A stretch of 42,228 nt of DNA from an uncultured Succinivibrionaceae bacterium. GTDB lineage: Bacteria > Pseudomonadota > Gammaproteobacteria > Enterobacterales > Succinivibrionaceae. Below, piece by piece: positions 27,201 through 34,350 of the stretch. How positions within the stretch are numbered: position 1 is the stretch's first letter; the number at the start of each line of letters is the position of its first letter. The position numbers and the translations under genes are program-made. The stretch lies in contig CALXNX010000015.1 of NCBI GenBank assembly GCA_944389865.1, positions 1 to 42,228 on the forward strand, written 5' to 3'. The notes under the pieces are model-generated. The model ran no database searches, was not told where the DNA came from, and saw only the letters and a program-made list of their open reading frames with translations.

Positions 27201-28173
27201 GCTCCACTAAAATGCCGCAGGAGCGGCTGTTGCCGATATCGAGCACCAGGCTCACATCCACGCAGCGCTGGCCGCTGTAGGCCAAAAGCCGAATATTTTT
27301 GGGCTTGACTAAAAGCTGCAGGAAACCCAGCAGGTTTAAATAATGCTGCTCATCCAGATGCTCGGCGAGCATCTGATTTTTCACGTCCTCAGTGCGCATC
27401 CGGGTAAAGGCGGGTAAACGCTCCCTGGCCAGCTGCATGAACACCGCCTGCGCCCACTCTTTCACCCAGGCGGTGCCGTCCGCCTGCGGCTTTAAAAAGG
27501 CGGTCTGCTCGACAATGCTCTCGGTGAGCTTAAAGTTGGTGCCGGCATTGATGTCGCGCTCAGTGGGCTGATAGTAGACGGCGCCGGCGTCCCCCTCATC
27601 CACTGTCGTATCAAAGGCCAGGGTGACGTGATAGAGGCGCGGACCGCCGCCGGATTTATCCTGTCTGCGCTTTAAGCGCTCGAGCGGGGTAAGCTCAGCC
27701 TCAATCTCGGCCTCGGATTTAACTTTTTCGCCGCTGCGCTTCATCTGTTCGGCCTTTTCAGCCGCCGCCCGCTCCGTGATATCCACAATGCGGCAGCGCG
27801 CCCAGGTGCGCGGACCTAAAATCGCAGTTTGACCGCGCACGGCAAAATACGGCACCGGGAACCACACCCCGTCGTAGAGCTGCAGCGACTGTACCGTCTG
27901 CAGCTGCGCTGCCGTATCCTCCGGCGCAATCTCGCGCTCCTGCTCGTCGCGGAACACCACCTCCTCGCCGTCATCGGGCTTTAAGCGCGTATAGGGCTCA
28001 TCGGTCCCGCGGCTCATGAAATATCCAATCCGGGCTTTTTGAATGAGACTGTCTTTAGAGCTCCAATCGACCTCGATTTCATAATCGGTCATCTGAATGC
28101 CGGTATCCGCAGTTAAAGCAATCTGCTCCAGGCGTTTGCCGTTATCACCTTTATTGATCGTACGTGCAAGCAT
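24238..28173 (-). CDS. srfB: SrfB family Hsp70/actin-fold ATPase
   Basis: First gene of the operon, 1311 residues, clearly longer than the roughly 1000 residues I recall for SrfB. The ASKHA (actin/Hsp70) nucleotide-binding signature is complete: phosphate 1 LDIGNSRSCG at 311-320, phosphate 2 DIGGGTSDL at 648-656 and adenosine LLTGRPSQLPAI at 865-876. About 300 residues precede the fold, including a charged stretch near 135-175. A mostly helical region of about 250 residues follows it, with two Gln/Ala-rich heptad stretches. No signal peptide or membrane helix is present. The SD is GAGAGGAA. A chaperone or filament-forming ATPase acting with SrfC is inferred. Confidence 0.86.
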   Translation of the reverse strand: MLARTINKGDNGKRLEQIALTADTGIQMTDYEIEVDWSSKDSLIQKARIGYFMSRGTDEPYTRLKPDDGEEVVFRDEQEREIAPEDTAAQLQTVQSLQLYDGVWFPVPYFAVRGQTAILGPRTWARCRIVDITERAAAEKAEQMKRSGEKVKSEAEIEAELTPLERLKRRQDKSGGGPRLYHVTLAFDTTVDEGDAGAVYYQPTERDINAGTNFKLTESIVEQTAFLKPQADGTAWVKEWAQAVFMQLARERLPAFTRMRTEDVKNQMLAEHLDEQHYLNLLGFLQLLVKPKNIRLLAYSGQRCVDVSLVLDIGNSRSCGILVEHHQDSGVTDDDFSSTAKLVLRDLTAPENEYDHPFVSRLEFAKPQFDFDGKSARSKNLSAFTWPSLVRVGTEAANLSALMQGYEGATGLTSPKRYLWKNKGEDDDVWFFNNMSYQIKSPALTDKARTLNKEPAFKLPYCSFINAYGQALFTEPENTLCLQSGYSYRSLMTMMLNEIFLQALVQMNSAAHRYSKRDAETPRRLSAVILTVPPAMAQEERENLRSCVYEALGILWKCLGYDKSAPEIFALTAGTELSLPLPDVRIDWNEAEAGQVVYLYNEIQKVFGGQGRSFLQHLIRPHMQHRFNNHDADAQGNPLISARIASLDIGGGTSDLVIRDYTFPEGAAEHESDIRPYEVLSAGLSTAGDDLLLDLIKAGPLQAVRMAVDAAGRHDGMTTVNNIFANSAGNIEHQVLRLHLVDQLFSKVALRLMFHLEHFVEQADQDVTVSGTLHDFLQGTETLDDLPLEWQLNAPAPYPEPNQAAVSWAEQSMDKFLPGFKLLNTPLTFNLSDFDRRIRAGRTSLTAALHELCALINQYEPDVVLLTGRPSQLPAIRGYFEQRLGLSPQRIISMHSYECPWYPFRQDGIHIGDPKTTAAVGALLSHMRSDHTNFPNFRYQAQPQPPLNQMHYIGILNDDSRIPQDGVIELFYSASEVEIFNRPEGEPFAAAMAASRLVAFNLDAGAGLDPRQNEAEQLAEGKTIQLKLAANFGYRQFGSPLSQAHPLYRLELIDSIEDTRTMKEARRLCADKSISELSNSEVMNLADLMAGQTAAISPAIEQLVNDLKQACQDLDSCQERMQNPPPAVLTPEMQAQLQQQAEAQVETMKFGLFGGRKKKDALAEILQQLLAAKLQELSAAAAGQAAGDYDRLQGARTVAFNQLYTAYLAAKRSRLNRTFDKARAACNENRNAFTLKFAIACITHSEDKDHPYPYLKRVLKDKLPPVVKFKIKELKLADSDAAGNGLEEFFVFNLKTVSDNVYWTQSGVIKL

Positions 28174-28215
28174 GAAAAATTCCTCTCTGCAGCCGACTAA
28201 GCGGCAGTCTGATGC

Positions 28216-28221
28216 ATTATG
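28216..28221 (-). promoter_or_regulatory. candidate -10 of the srf operon
   Basis: Read on the minus strand, CATAAT stands about 42 bases before the srfB ATG, directly behind GTTAAAGTGT. No good -35 lies 17 bases upstream, which suggests activator dependence if this is the promoter. Confidence 0.4.
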
Positions 28222-28294
28222 ACACTTTAACCCCGGTTAACGAAACACCTTGCGCGTCAACCTGAAAAATTACGCTTTATGGAAGTTAAAGTGT
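28222..28294. promoter_or_regulatory. paired 10-bp inverted repeat in the srfB/yajL divergent promoter region
   Basis: ACACTTTAAC at 28222-28231 is the exact complement of GTTAAAGTGT at 28285-28294. Seen from each gene, the same GTTAAAGTGT points toward the start, next to the candidate srfB -10 and over the yajL -35 zone. Between them lies the palindrome TTAACCCCGGTTAA (28227-28240), overlapping the first arm. A shared regulator of both transcripts is suggested, not shown. Confidence 0.45.
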
Positions 28295-28312
28295 GATCTG
28301 ATGGGGCTTTGC

Positions 28313-28318
28313 TATAAT
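28313..28318 (+). promoter_or_regulatory. extended -10 promoter of yajL
   Basis: TGC followed by a perfect TATAAT, ending 29 bases before the ATG, forms an extended -10 element. The -35 position is poor, as is usual for this promoter type. Confidence 0.6.
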
Positions 28319-28347
28319 GCCTGAAAACTGCTCAAAGGAGAAAAATA

Positions 28348-28905
28348 ATGACTACTGCTTTAATCTGCTACGCCAACGGATCCGAGGATATTGAAGTTAC
28401 CGCCCCGGCTGACATCTTAACCCGCGGCGGCGTCAAGGTGACCCGCGCAGCCGTCTGCGCACACGGCGTGCAGGTGACCTTAGCGCACGGCACGACCGTG
28501 CTCTGCGATAAGAATATTGCCGACTGCCAAGATGCTTATGACGTGATCGTGATCCCGGGAGGACTGCCTGGATCCGAGCACTGCCGCGACTGCGCCCCGT
28601 TAATCGCCCTGTTAAAGCAGCAGCAGGCTGCAGGCCGCTTTATTGCCGCCATCTGCGCCGCACCTGGCTTCGTGCTCGCGCACCACGGCATCATCACCGA
28701 TAAGGTGCAGGCCACAGGCTATCCGGGCTGCGCCGACAATATCAAATCCTACGTTTCTGCCGGGGTGGTATACGACAAAGACGCTAAGATCATCACCGGC
28801 AAGGGCCCGGCCTTCTCGCTGCCCTTTGCCTATCAGATCTTAACCTGCGTGGCAGGCGAAGCCGTGACCGCACAGGTTAAAGCCGGCATGCACTATACCG
28901 ACTAA
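28348..28905 (+). CDS. yajL: DJ-1/PfpI family protein, YajL-like
   Basis: A 185-residue cytoplasmic protein of the DJ-1 superfamily. The nucleophile elbow AAICAAPG places the reactive Cys at 103, and the conserved Glu is in GSEDIE (Glu16). VIVIPGGLPGSEHCRD near 66-81 and ATGYPG also follow E. coli YajL. Members act in protection against oxidative and carbonyl damage (chaperone, deglycase and glyoxalase activities have been discussed). The start has AAAGGAG upstream. The gene is divergent from the srf operon and stops 6 bases before the end of trbL, so it stands alone between two large minus-strand operons. Confidence 0.88.
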   Translation: MTTALICYANGSEDIEVTAPADILTRGGVKVTRAAVCAHGVQVTLAHGTTVLCDKNIADCQDAYDVIVIPGGLPGSEHCRDCAPLIALLKQQQAAGRFIAAICAAPGFVLAHHGIITDKVQATGYPGCADNIKSYVSAGVVYDKDAKIITGKGPAFSLPFAYQILTCVAGEAVTAQVKAGMHYTD

Positions 28906-28911
28906 GACTGC

Positions 28912-29910
28912 TTAATCCCAGCGCGGCCGCTTAGGGCTGCGATCTTTAGACAGTTCGTTATAAAGCTTATAGCTCATCGTCAGCGGCAGCAGGAAGCGGG
29001 AGGCAAAACCTCCCATCACATTGCCAAGACTGCCGCTGACCGTAAAGCCTGAAGCCAGCGATCCCACCAAGGCCGGAATGGCCGACGAGCACGACCACAT
29101 AAAGCAGGCCACAAAGATCAGCATGCCGTAAATGCCGAAAGAGATCTGTCCGCCCCCGGATAGATATTCCTCCACCCGCTCCAGGCCTCTGATGCCGATA
29201 TTGCACACCAGGATCATGGCCATGAGCTCAAGACTTATCCCCAGCATGCTGCGCAGATAATTGACCGCCAGCGGACGGGTCAGGGACAGTGCACCGAAGC
29301 CTAAGACAAAGACGCCCAGGACGCAGAGGATGTAGGCGGCAAAATAGAGCACCATGACGCTGGCCACTACGCCGAACATCATAAAATCAAAAAACACCAG
29401 GAAGAAGCCCATGATGAGGCGGTCAATGGACAGCCCCGACTCGCCCGGATCAACTTTCTCGATGAGCAGCACGCTGATGTCGATAATGCGATCGGCTAAA
29501 TTCTGCGGACTGCCGGAGCCGGAGTGGGCGGTAAGCGACATCAGGGAATTTACCAGGCTGCGCCCGATATCTCCGCCGTTTAAGAGCAGGAAATAGAACA
29601 CGCCGACAATCAGCATGAAGCGCACCAGGACTGCCGCAAAGGCCTGCAGATCGCCGTCCTGAAAGATGAGCTTAATCCCGTTCAGCACAATGGCAATTGA
29701 ACACAGGATCCAGAACAGCCGCGTGGCCGCCTGGGTGATCCCGGCGCTTACGGAGTTGATTTCGCTGAAGAAAATATCCAGCGCGGTATTGATCACCCCG
29801 TGACTTAAAAAGCTTGCCTCCTGAGAGCCCACTGCCCAGGAAACGTTCATAAAAGCATAAACTGCAGCTCCTAAAGCCAGCAGACTTAAGCTTAAGAATT
29901 TACGCTGCAT
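28912..29910 (-). CDS. trbL: T4SS inner-membrane protein TrbL/VirB6
   Basis: Polytopic inner-membrane subunit of the mating-pair-formation channel, 332 residues, shorter than plasmid TrbL (often over 450) because the hydrophilic C-terminal tail is reduced to about 30 residues. An N-terminal signal-like helix is followed by five or six more segments, including LFWILCSIAIVLNGIKLIF near 65-83 and a long hydrophobic block near 165-210. Last gene of the operon, 10 bases after trbJ, with AAGGAGG before the ATG. No terminator was seen before the convergent yajL. Confidence 0.8.
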   Translation of the reverse strand: MQRKFLSLSLLALGAAVYAFMNVSWAVGSQEASFLSHGVINTALDIFFSEINSVSAGITQAATRLFWILCSIAIVLNGIKLIFQDGDLQAFAAVLVRFMLIVGVFYFLLLNGGDIGRSLVNSLMSLTAHSGSGSPQNLADRIIDISVLLIEKVDPGESGLSIDRLIMGFFLVFFDFMMFGVVASVMVLYFAAYILCVLGVFVLGFGALSLTRPLAVNYLRSMLGISLELMAMILVCNIGIRGLERVEEYLSGGGQISFGIYGMLIFVACFMWSCSSAIPALVGSLASGFTVSGSLGNVMGGFASRFLLPLTMSYKLYNELSKDRSPKRPRWD

Positions 29911-29920
29911 CGCGCCCTCC

Positions 29921-30796
29921 TTATTCTCTCATCTGCCAGCGCCAGTTATCCGGGCCGCGGCCCCAGCCGTCCGTGGTGCGAAAGGCCTGCGATTTAGCGC
30001 GCTGCGCCTGTCTCTCATCCGCCCTTAAGGCCTGATTCTGGCTGACCAGCTGCACCAGCACCGTGCTCTGCTGATTTAAATCAATCAGCGAAGAGGCGGT
30101 TTCTGCGTTGATCTTGGACAGATTATCCAGGATCTCAGCCTGTCCCTGCACGTTCCGCCCCTCGGTTTTCAGCTCCTTTAAAACATCGGCTTTCTGCTTG
30201 AGATGGCCCTGCATATCCTGCGAGAGCACCGCAGCCGCCTCGGCGCTTTCAATCAGCTGCTCATCGATATCCTGCATATAACGTTCAAAGCTGCACTGCG
30301 CAGATTTAAAACAGGCCACCCAGGCATCCGCGCTCTTCATCGAGGAGAAAAACTGCGCTAAATCTCCGTACTGCCGCCACATGGCGGCGGCGGCATTGAC
30401 CAGCTGCAGGCTCTCGGCGCGCATGGCCTCAATCTCATTCCAGGAGTCCTGCATGGTAAGCGCCGAATTAATTTCAGAAAGATCATTGGCGCGGCGCAGC
30501 TCGGTTAAATGCTCAATCTGCTTTTGATTGTCCACCCCCCACTGCTCAATAGTGCTGATGTTCTCCACCAGCATCTCAGCTAAATTCTGCGGATCAAAGA
30601 CCGTTAAGGCCGCCGCCCTGGGACTTGCCGCTGTCAGCAGGACGCCCAATCCGACGGCGGCTGCAGCTGTCAGCACGCTGCAGCTTTTAGACAGGCGCTT
30701 GATCCTGCGCCGCTGCTCCTGACGCCTGCGATCAAGCTCGCGCCAGCGGCTGCCGTCCATGGTCTTTCTAAGCTGACTCAACACTTTCACTGCCAT
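29921..30796 (-). CDS. trbJ: T4SS protein TrbJ (VirB5-like)
   Basis: Periplasmic or pilus-tip-associated subunit. The mature part opens with LTVFDPQNLAEMLVENI, the typical TrbJ start, and continues as long helices. The start at 30796 (MAVKVLSQL) is chosen because AAGGAG lies six bases before it; an upstream ATG at 30847 has none. The n-region before the hydrophobic core (AAAAVGLGVLLTAA) is long, about 45 residues, and very basic (RRRQEQRRRIKR), unusual for a Sec signal. 291 residues. Two Cys near the middle may pair. Lies in TrbJ position between trbI and trbL. Confidence 0.82.
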   Translation of the reverse strand: MAVKVLSQLRKTMDGSRWRELDRRRQEQRRRIKRLSKSCSVLTAAAAVGLGVLLTAASPRAAALTVFDPQNLAEMLVENISTIEQWGVDNQKQIEHLTELRRANDLSEINSALTMQDSWNEIEAMRAESLQLVNAAAAMWRQYGDLAQFFSSMKSADAWVACFKSAQCSFERYMQDIDEQLIESAEAAAVLSQDMQGHLKQKADVLKELKTEGRNVQGQAEILDNLSKINAETASSLIDLNQQSTVLVQLVSQNQALRADERQAQRAKSQAFRTTDGWGRGPDNWRWQMRE

Positions 30797-30884
30797 AATG
30801 CACTCCTTAAGGCCGGAATACGGCCCTGCAGTTTCATGAAAAATCAAAAGAATTTAAAATTATTTCTTTATCAGATCTCTGTCT

Positions 30885-32090
30885 TCAGCTTTCCCAATCA
30901 AAGCCCTGATACGGTCCCTTAAAGCGCAGATCCTTCACCAAGGTCAGATTGAACTTGTAGCCGGGCTCCACCTCTAAAGTAGGCGCGATATTGATATTGC
31001 GCTCCACCACATCAGCCAGGACCTGCCCTAAACTTGCCCCCATGGCCTGAGTCATGGCAGATGACATAGTGAGATTGCCGTCTGAGTCGTAGGCGTCATC
31101 CTGCGTTACCGCCACCATGGCGGTAATGCCGCCTAAGAAGATGGCCCCGGAGAGCAGGCGGAACATGTGATTGTTGACGTCAGCTGACAGGCCGGCATAG
31201 CCGTCACTATCGGCCGCCGGCATCGCTCCTAAGGTCAGCGACTTGCCGTCAGGGAAGATAATGCGGTTGAAGGCCAGCATCACGCGCTCTGTGCCGTAGG
31301 CCGGCTGCGATAAGTACTGACCGATAAGGCGCGCCCCCTGCGGAATCAGTTCATAATTGCCGCGCGGACTGTCATAGACCGGGGCTGTGACCTGCGCCGT
31401 CACCTGTCCGGGGATATCGGAGTTAATGCCGGAGAGCAGCATGGCAGGCACCACTGCCCCCTGCCGGATGATGAAGGGTGTATCGACGCTTTCTACCTCA
31501 TAGGGCAGCGCAAAATCTGTCCCGGCATCTAAGGCTGAATAGGCGGAGAGCTCGCCGCCCTGCCCCTGCAGCTCCTGCAGTTTGGCCTTGCTTGAGGCCA
31601 ATTGCTTCTGCTGCGCAGGCGTCAGTGCACTGCCGCCTGCGGTAAAGTTTGAACTCTGTGAGAAGGCCGGCGTGAAATTAAGCTGCAGCGCTGACGACGA
31701 GCTTAAAGCCGCGTTAAAAGCCTGCGCGCGCTGCGCGGCCATTTCCGCCGCGGGATCCTTTGCTTCAGGCTCCCTGCGGGCATAAAGCTCCTCGTAGCGG
31801 GCGGCCGCCTGCGCTTCAGTCATGGCAGGCTGAGCCTGCACAGGCTCAGCCATGGGCTCAGGCTCAACCTCCTTTTTTATGCTCCTTGCCTGCAGTCTGG
31901 CAATTTCCTCGCGCGCATCGGATAAGAGCGACTGGCCCTGCTTTTCGCCAGGATCTTTTTCAGGATCATTGCCCCTGCCCGAGGCAGTGAAGAACAGCAC
32001 GCATAAGAGCACCGCGCAGAGCACTAAGATGATCAGGAGCGGCACTTTGGTGACCCTGCCCTTTTTGAGCTTTTGATTTTTAACTTCCAT
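30885..32090 (-). CDS. trbI: T4SS protein TrbI (VirB10)
   Basis: Trans-envelope scaffold that links inner and outer membrane parts of the channel. The 401 residues comprise a basic cytoplasmic N-terminus (KKGRVTK), a membrane helix at about 17-35, a periplasmic linker (about 40-190) with rather few prolines, and the VirB10 beta-barrel domain from about 200 on (VVPAMLLSGINSDIPGQV, then IPQGARLIGQY and VMLAFNRIIFPDG). The alpha-helical antenna region near 305-325 is hydrophobic. Overlaps trbH by 11 bases. Confidence 0.92.
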   Translation of the reverse strand: MEVKNQKLKKGRVTKVPLLIILVLCAVLLCVLFFTASGRGNDPEKDPGEKQGQSLLSDAREEIARLQARSIKKEVEPEPMAEPVQAQPAMTEAQAAARYEELYARREPEAKDPAAEMAAQRAQAFNAALSSSSALQLNFTPAFSQSSNFTAGGSALTPAQQKQLASSKAKLQELQGQGGELSAYSALDAGTDFALPYEVESVDTPFIIRQGAVVPAMLLSGINSDIPGQVTAQVTAPVYDSPRGNYELIPQGARLIGQYLSQPAYGTERVMLAFNRIIFPDGKSLTLGAMPAADSDGYAGLSADVNNHMFRLLSGAIFLGGITAMVAVTQDDAYDSDGNLTMSSAMTQAMGASLGQVLADVVERNINIAPTLEVEPGYKFNLTLVKDLRFKGPYQGFDWES

Positions 32091-32697
32091 AAGTCCCCCG
32101 CTGAATGCTTAAGGCTGAGCTCGGGGTCAAATGCCCCTCAAAATCGACAAAAGCGCAGTAAAAGGTGAGATCATCCAAACTTAACTGCAGCAGGAGCTCC
32201 CTGCCCTGCGTGCTGCTCTTTAAAGTAAGATCGCGCACCGCCCCAAAGACTCTCGTCTGCGCCTGAGCGGACATGCCGTTATTTTTCCCGTCATCAGTAA
32301 GCTTTACCGGCTGCACCGGCTGCAGGCCTTCCTTTTGCTGATCTGCCGTCAGCACCGTGCAGACCGCCGCTCCGTGCCGGCGCAGCATGTCGGCCACCGC
32401 CGCAGCCTCACCCGCACGCAAATCCGGTGCGCTGAAATTAAAGCGATCAGATCCAAAGGCGCTGTGCTGCTTTAAGGTCGGCACCAGATAGGAAGCCGCC
32501 GCGGCGTAGTCGTACTGCGGCAGCGGCTCCTTAGTCTGAGTTAAGCTCTGACATCCCGCCGCCAGCCACAGCAGCAGAGCGGCGCACAGCAGAATTCCAA
32601 TGCGGGTCAGCTGACGCAGCATCTTTCCCCATTTTTCATCCCGCCCTGCGGTGGAGAGAGCTGTACTTAAGGCTGTTTTAATCAATGATTCCTGCAT
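32080..32697 (-). CDS. trbH: T4SS lipoprotein TrbH
   Basis: A 205-residue lipoprotein at the TrbH position between trbG and trbI. The lipobox LAAGC puts the lipidated Cys near residue 49. The start at 32697 has a perfect AGGAGG five bases upstream, giving an extra 25 residues before the signal core; an internal ATG at 32622 would give a normal signal length but a weaker SD. The mature part has two Cys (one in AAVCTVL, one in FYCAF). In IncP plasmids TrbH is an accessory outer-membrane lipoprotein of the channel. Confidence 0.72.
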   Translation of the reverse strand: MQESLIKTALSTALSTAGRDEKWGKMLRQLTRIGILLCAALLLWLAAGCQSLTQTKEPLPQYDYAAAASYLVPTLKQHSAFGSDRFNFSAPDLRAGEAAAVADMLRRHGAAVCTVLTADQQKEGLQPVQPVKLTDDGKNNGMSAQAQTRVFGAVRDLTLKSSTQGRELLLQLSLDDLTFYCAFVDFEGHLTPSSALSIQRGTYGS

Positions 32698-32714
32698 ACA
32701 AACCTCCTAAATCC

Positions 32715-33626
32715 CTAACTTTCTGCTTTTTCCACTAAGGTGATATCGCAGGACTGACCGTCCCTGCCGCCTGAAAGCAGGCGCAGCCTGCGCGGCACTC
32801 CGTCCAAGACATAGCGCGCTCCCTGCACCCGATAATTGACTGCGGCGAGCTTATCGGACGAGAAGATCCCGCCTTTCTGACTTACCACCAAAAGCGCCGG
32901 CAGTTCCTGACGCAAAAGCGCGGCCGGCAGTTCAATAATGGTCTTTTTGCCGTCGTTAAAGACGCGCAGAGGCTTGAGCTCCTCATCACCGGTAAACTCG
33001 TAGGCAAAGCACAGATCATCGACCGTAACGCCCGTTCCGGCCACCTGATTGCGCGCTTGATAATCCGCTTTTTGAGCGGCCTCCCGGCTCAGCTGCATCA
33101 CCGCCTCTTCAGGGTAAGTAAAGCGCACCATCGGCATGAAGCCCTCCAGCGAGGATTTAAGAGCGACATGATAGGTGCGCTTATCGGTAGTGATCAGCAG
33201 TGAAGTCTGAAGTCCCGTATCAAAGGGCTTTACAATCAAATGCTGCTGCAGCAGGCCAGCAGGCGTGCCTGACACTGCGCTCTGTACCGCCCAGCGCGCC
33301 CCGTCGCCTATCTGCACCGAGTTGATGCTCTCGCCTGCCTGCAGCGCGATATCAGTCAGCTCCAACACCTGACAAAGGATCTCAGGCCGGGATGCTCCAT
33401 AGGCAAAGACTACCTCCCCGGGACGGCGCACCGCGCCCGACAGCCCGCGGCCGTACTCACCGGTCTGCGAGCGCGCGGTCAGCTGGTCTAAAGTCTGATA
33501 ATTTTCCTCGGTCAGCACCGAGCTGTTGGACAGCGCGGCGTAGCTGTCATAGGCGCTGTCGGCAAAGGCCGGCGGCAGCGCGGCCGCAAAGGCGGCGCTC
33601 ATCACGCTTAAATTTCTGTATTTCAT
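32715..33626 (-). CDS. trbG: T4SS protein TrbG (VirB9)
   Basis: Outer-membrane-associated core subunit, 303 residues. A short signal peptide ends PPAFA near 22. The N-terminal VirB9 domain includes GEVVFAYGASRPEILC near 66-81 and TYHVALKS near 150-157. The C-terminal part shows the expected DLCFAYEFTGDEELKPLRVFNDGKKT region near 203-228 and VNYRVQGARYVLDGVPRRLRL near 262-282. The gene is preceded by two tandem Shine-Dalgarno copies. Follows trbF after 64 bases. Confidence 0.9.
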   Translation of the reverse strand: MKYRNLSVMSAAFAAALPPAFADSAYDSYAALSNSSVLTEENYQTLDQLTARSQTGEYGRGLSGAVRRPGEVVFAYGASRPEILCQVLELTDIALQAGESINSVQIGDGARWAVQSAVSGTPAGLLQQHLIVKPFDTGLQTSLLITTDKRTYHVALKSSLEGFMPMVRFTYPEEAVMQLSREAAQKADYQARNQVAGTGVTVDDLCFAYEFTGDEELKPLRVFNDGKKTIIELPAALLRQELPALLVVSQKGGIFSSDKLAAVNYRVQGARYVLDGVPRRLRLLSGGRDGQSCDITLVEKAES

Positions 33627-33630
33627 AAAA

Positions 33631-33650
33631 CTCTCCTTAACTCTCCTTAA
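33631..33650 (-). promoter_or_regulatory. tandem ribosome binding site of trbG
   Basis: The decamer TTAAGGAGAG is exactly repeated just before the ATG (TTTT spacer). A similar doubled site, TTAGGAGAG followed by TTAAGGAG, precedes trbC at 37934-37955. The duplication may act as a ribosome standby site. Confidence 0.6.
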
Positions 33651-33690
33651 AGCTGTTTTTTTGTTTCCAGGGCTGCGGTCTGACCTGCGG

Positions 33691-34350
33691 CTAGACCAAC
33701 AGCGGACTTACAACAAAATCGGTGACGTAAATTCCCAAAGGATTGAGCAGCAGATCTTCAGGACTAAGGCCGCGGCTGCCGCTTACCTCGTATGAAATCA
33801 GCGCACGCATATTGGTGACCCTGCTTGACATCTCGCCGGTCACCCGCTCCTGCCAGTCGATTTGATAGGTGCTGCCCGCCTGAGCTATGACATTGGAGAT
33901 CACCGCCTCCACGCGCTCCTTACGCCCGCGCTCAAAAGGGTTTTGCTGGTTGTAGAAGCGATCCAGCTCCGCCTGAGCCGGGGTGCCGTCCTTAATATGG
34001 CTGTAAACCGCAGTAATGGCAGCGCGCTGCGCTCCATCATCTGAGCTTACCCGCCGCACATTGCTCACAAAGGAGCACAGCGCGGACGCAACAGCGGCCT
34101 CAGGAATGTCAGTCTGAGCCTGAATAGGTCCTTGATTGAGCACCACGCCCTGCTTATCCACAGTGACAAGATAAGGCACCAGCTCCGAGCGCTGGGACTG
34201 CACGATATAGGCCCCCAGGCTCACAAAGCCGAAAGCCGCGCCGATAAAGGCGGTCAGAAGCAGAGCAATGCGCCCCTTTAAATGAGTGAGCAGCAGATTC
34301 ACCGCCCCGGCGCCGGCGGCGGGAGACTCAGGTTTATGCACTTTTTTCAT
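33691..34350 (-). CDS. trbF: T4SS protein TrbF (VirB8)
   Basis: Bitopic inner-membrane assembly factor, 219 residues. A cytoplasmic N-terminus of about 25 residues is followed by a helix (about 29-50) and a periplasmic VirB8-fold domain. Typical pieces are SELVPYLVTVDKQG near 55-68, the NQQNPFERGRKERVEAVI helix near 133-150, and the closing DLLLNPLGIYVTDFVVSPLL, a TrbF hallmark. It overlaps trbE by 17 bases. Confidence 0.92.
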   Translation of the reverse strand: MKKVHKPESPAAGAGAVNLLLTHLKGRIALLLTAFIGAAFGFVSLGAYIVQSQRSELVPYLVTVDKQGVVLNQGPIQAQTDIPEAAVASALCSFVSNVRRVSSDDGAQRAAITAVYSHIKDGTPAQAELDRFYNQQNPFERGRKERVEAVISNVIAQAGSTYQIDWQERVTGEMSSRVTNMRALISYEVSGSRGLSPEDLLLNPLGIYVTDFVVSPLLV

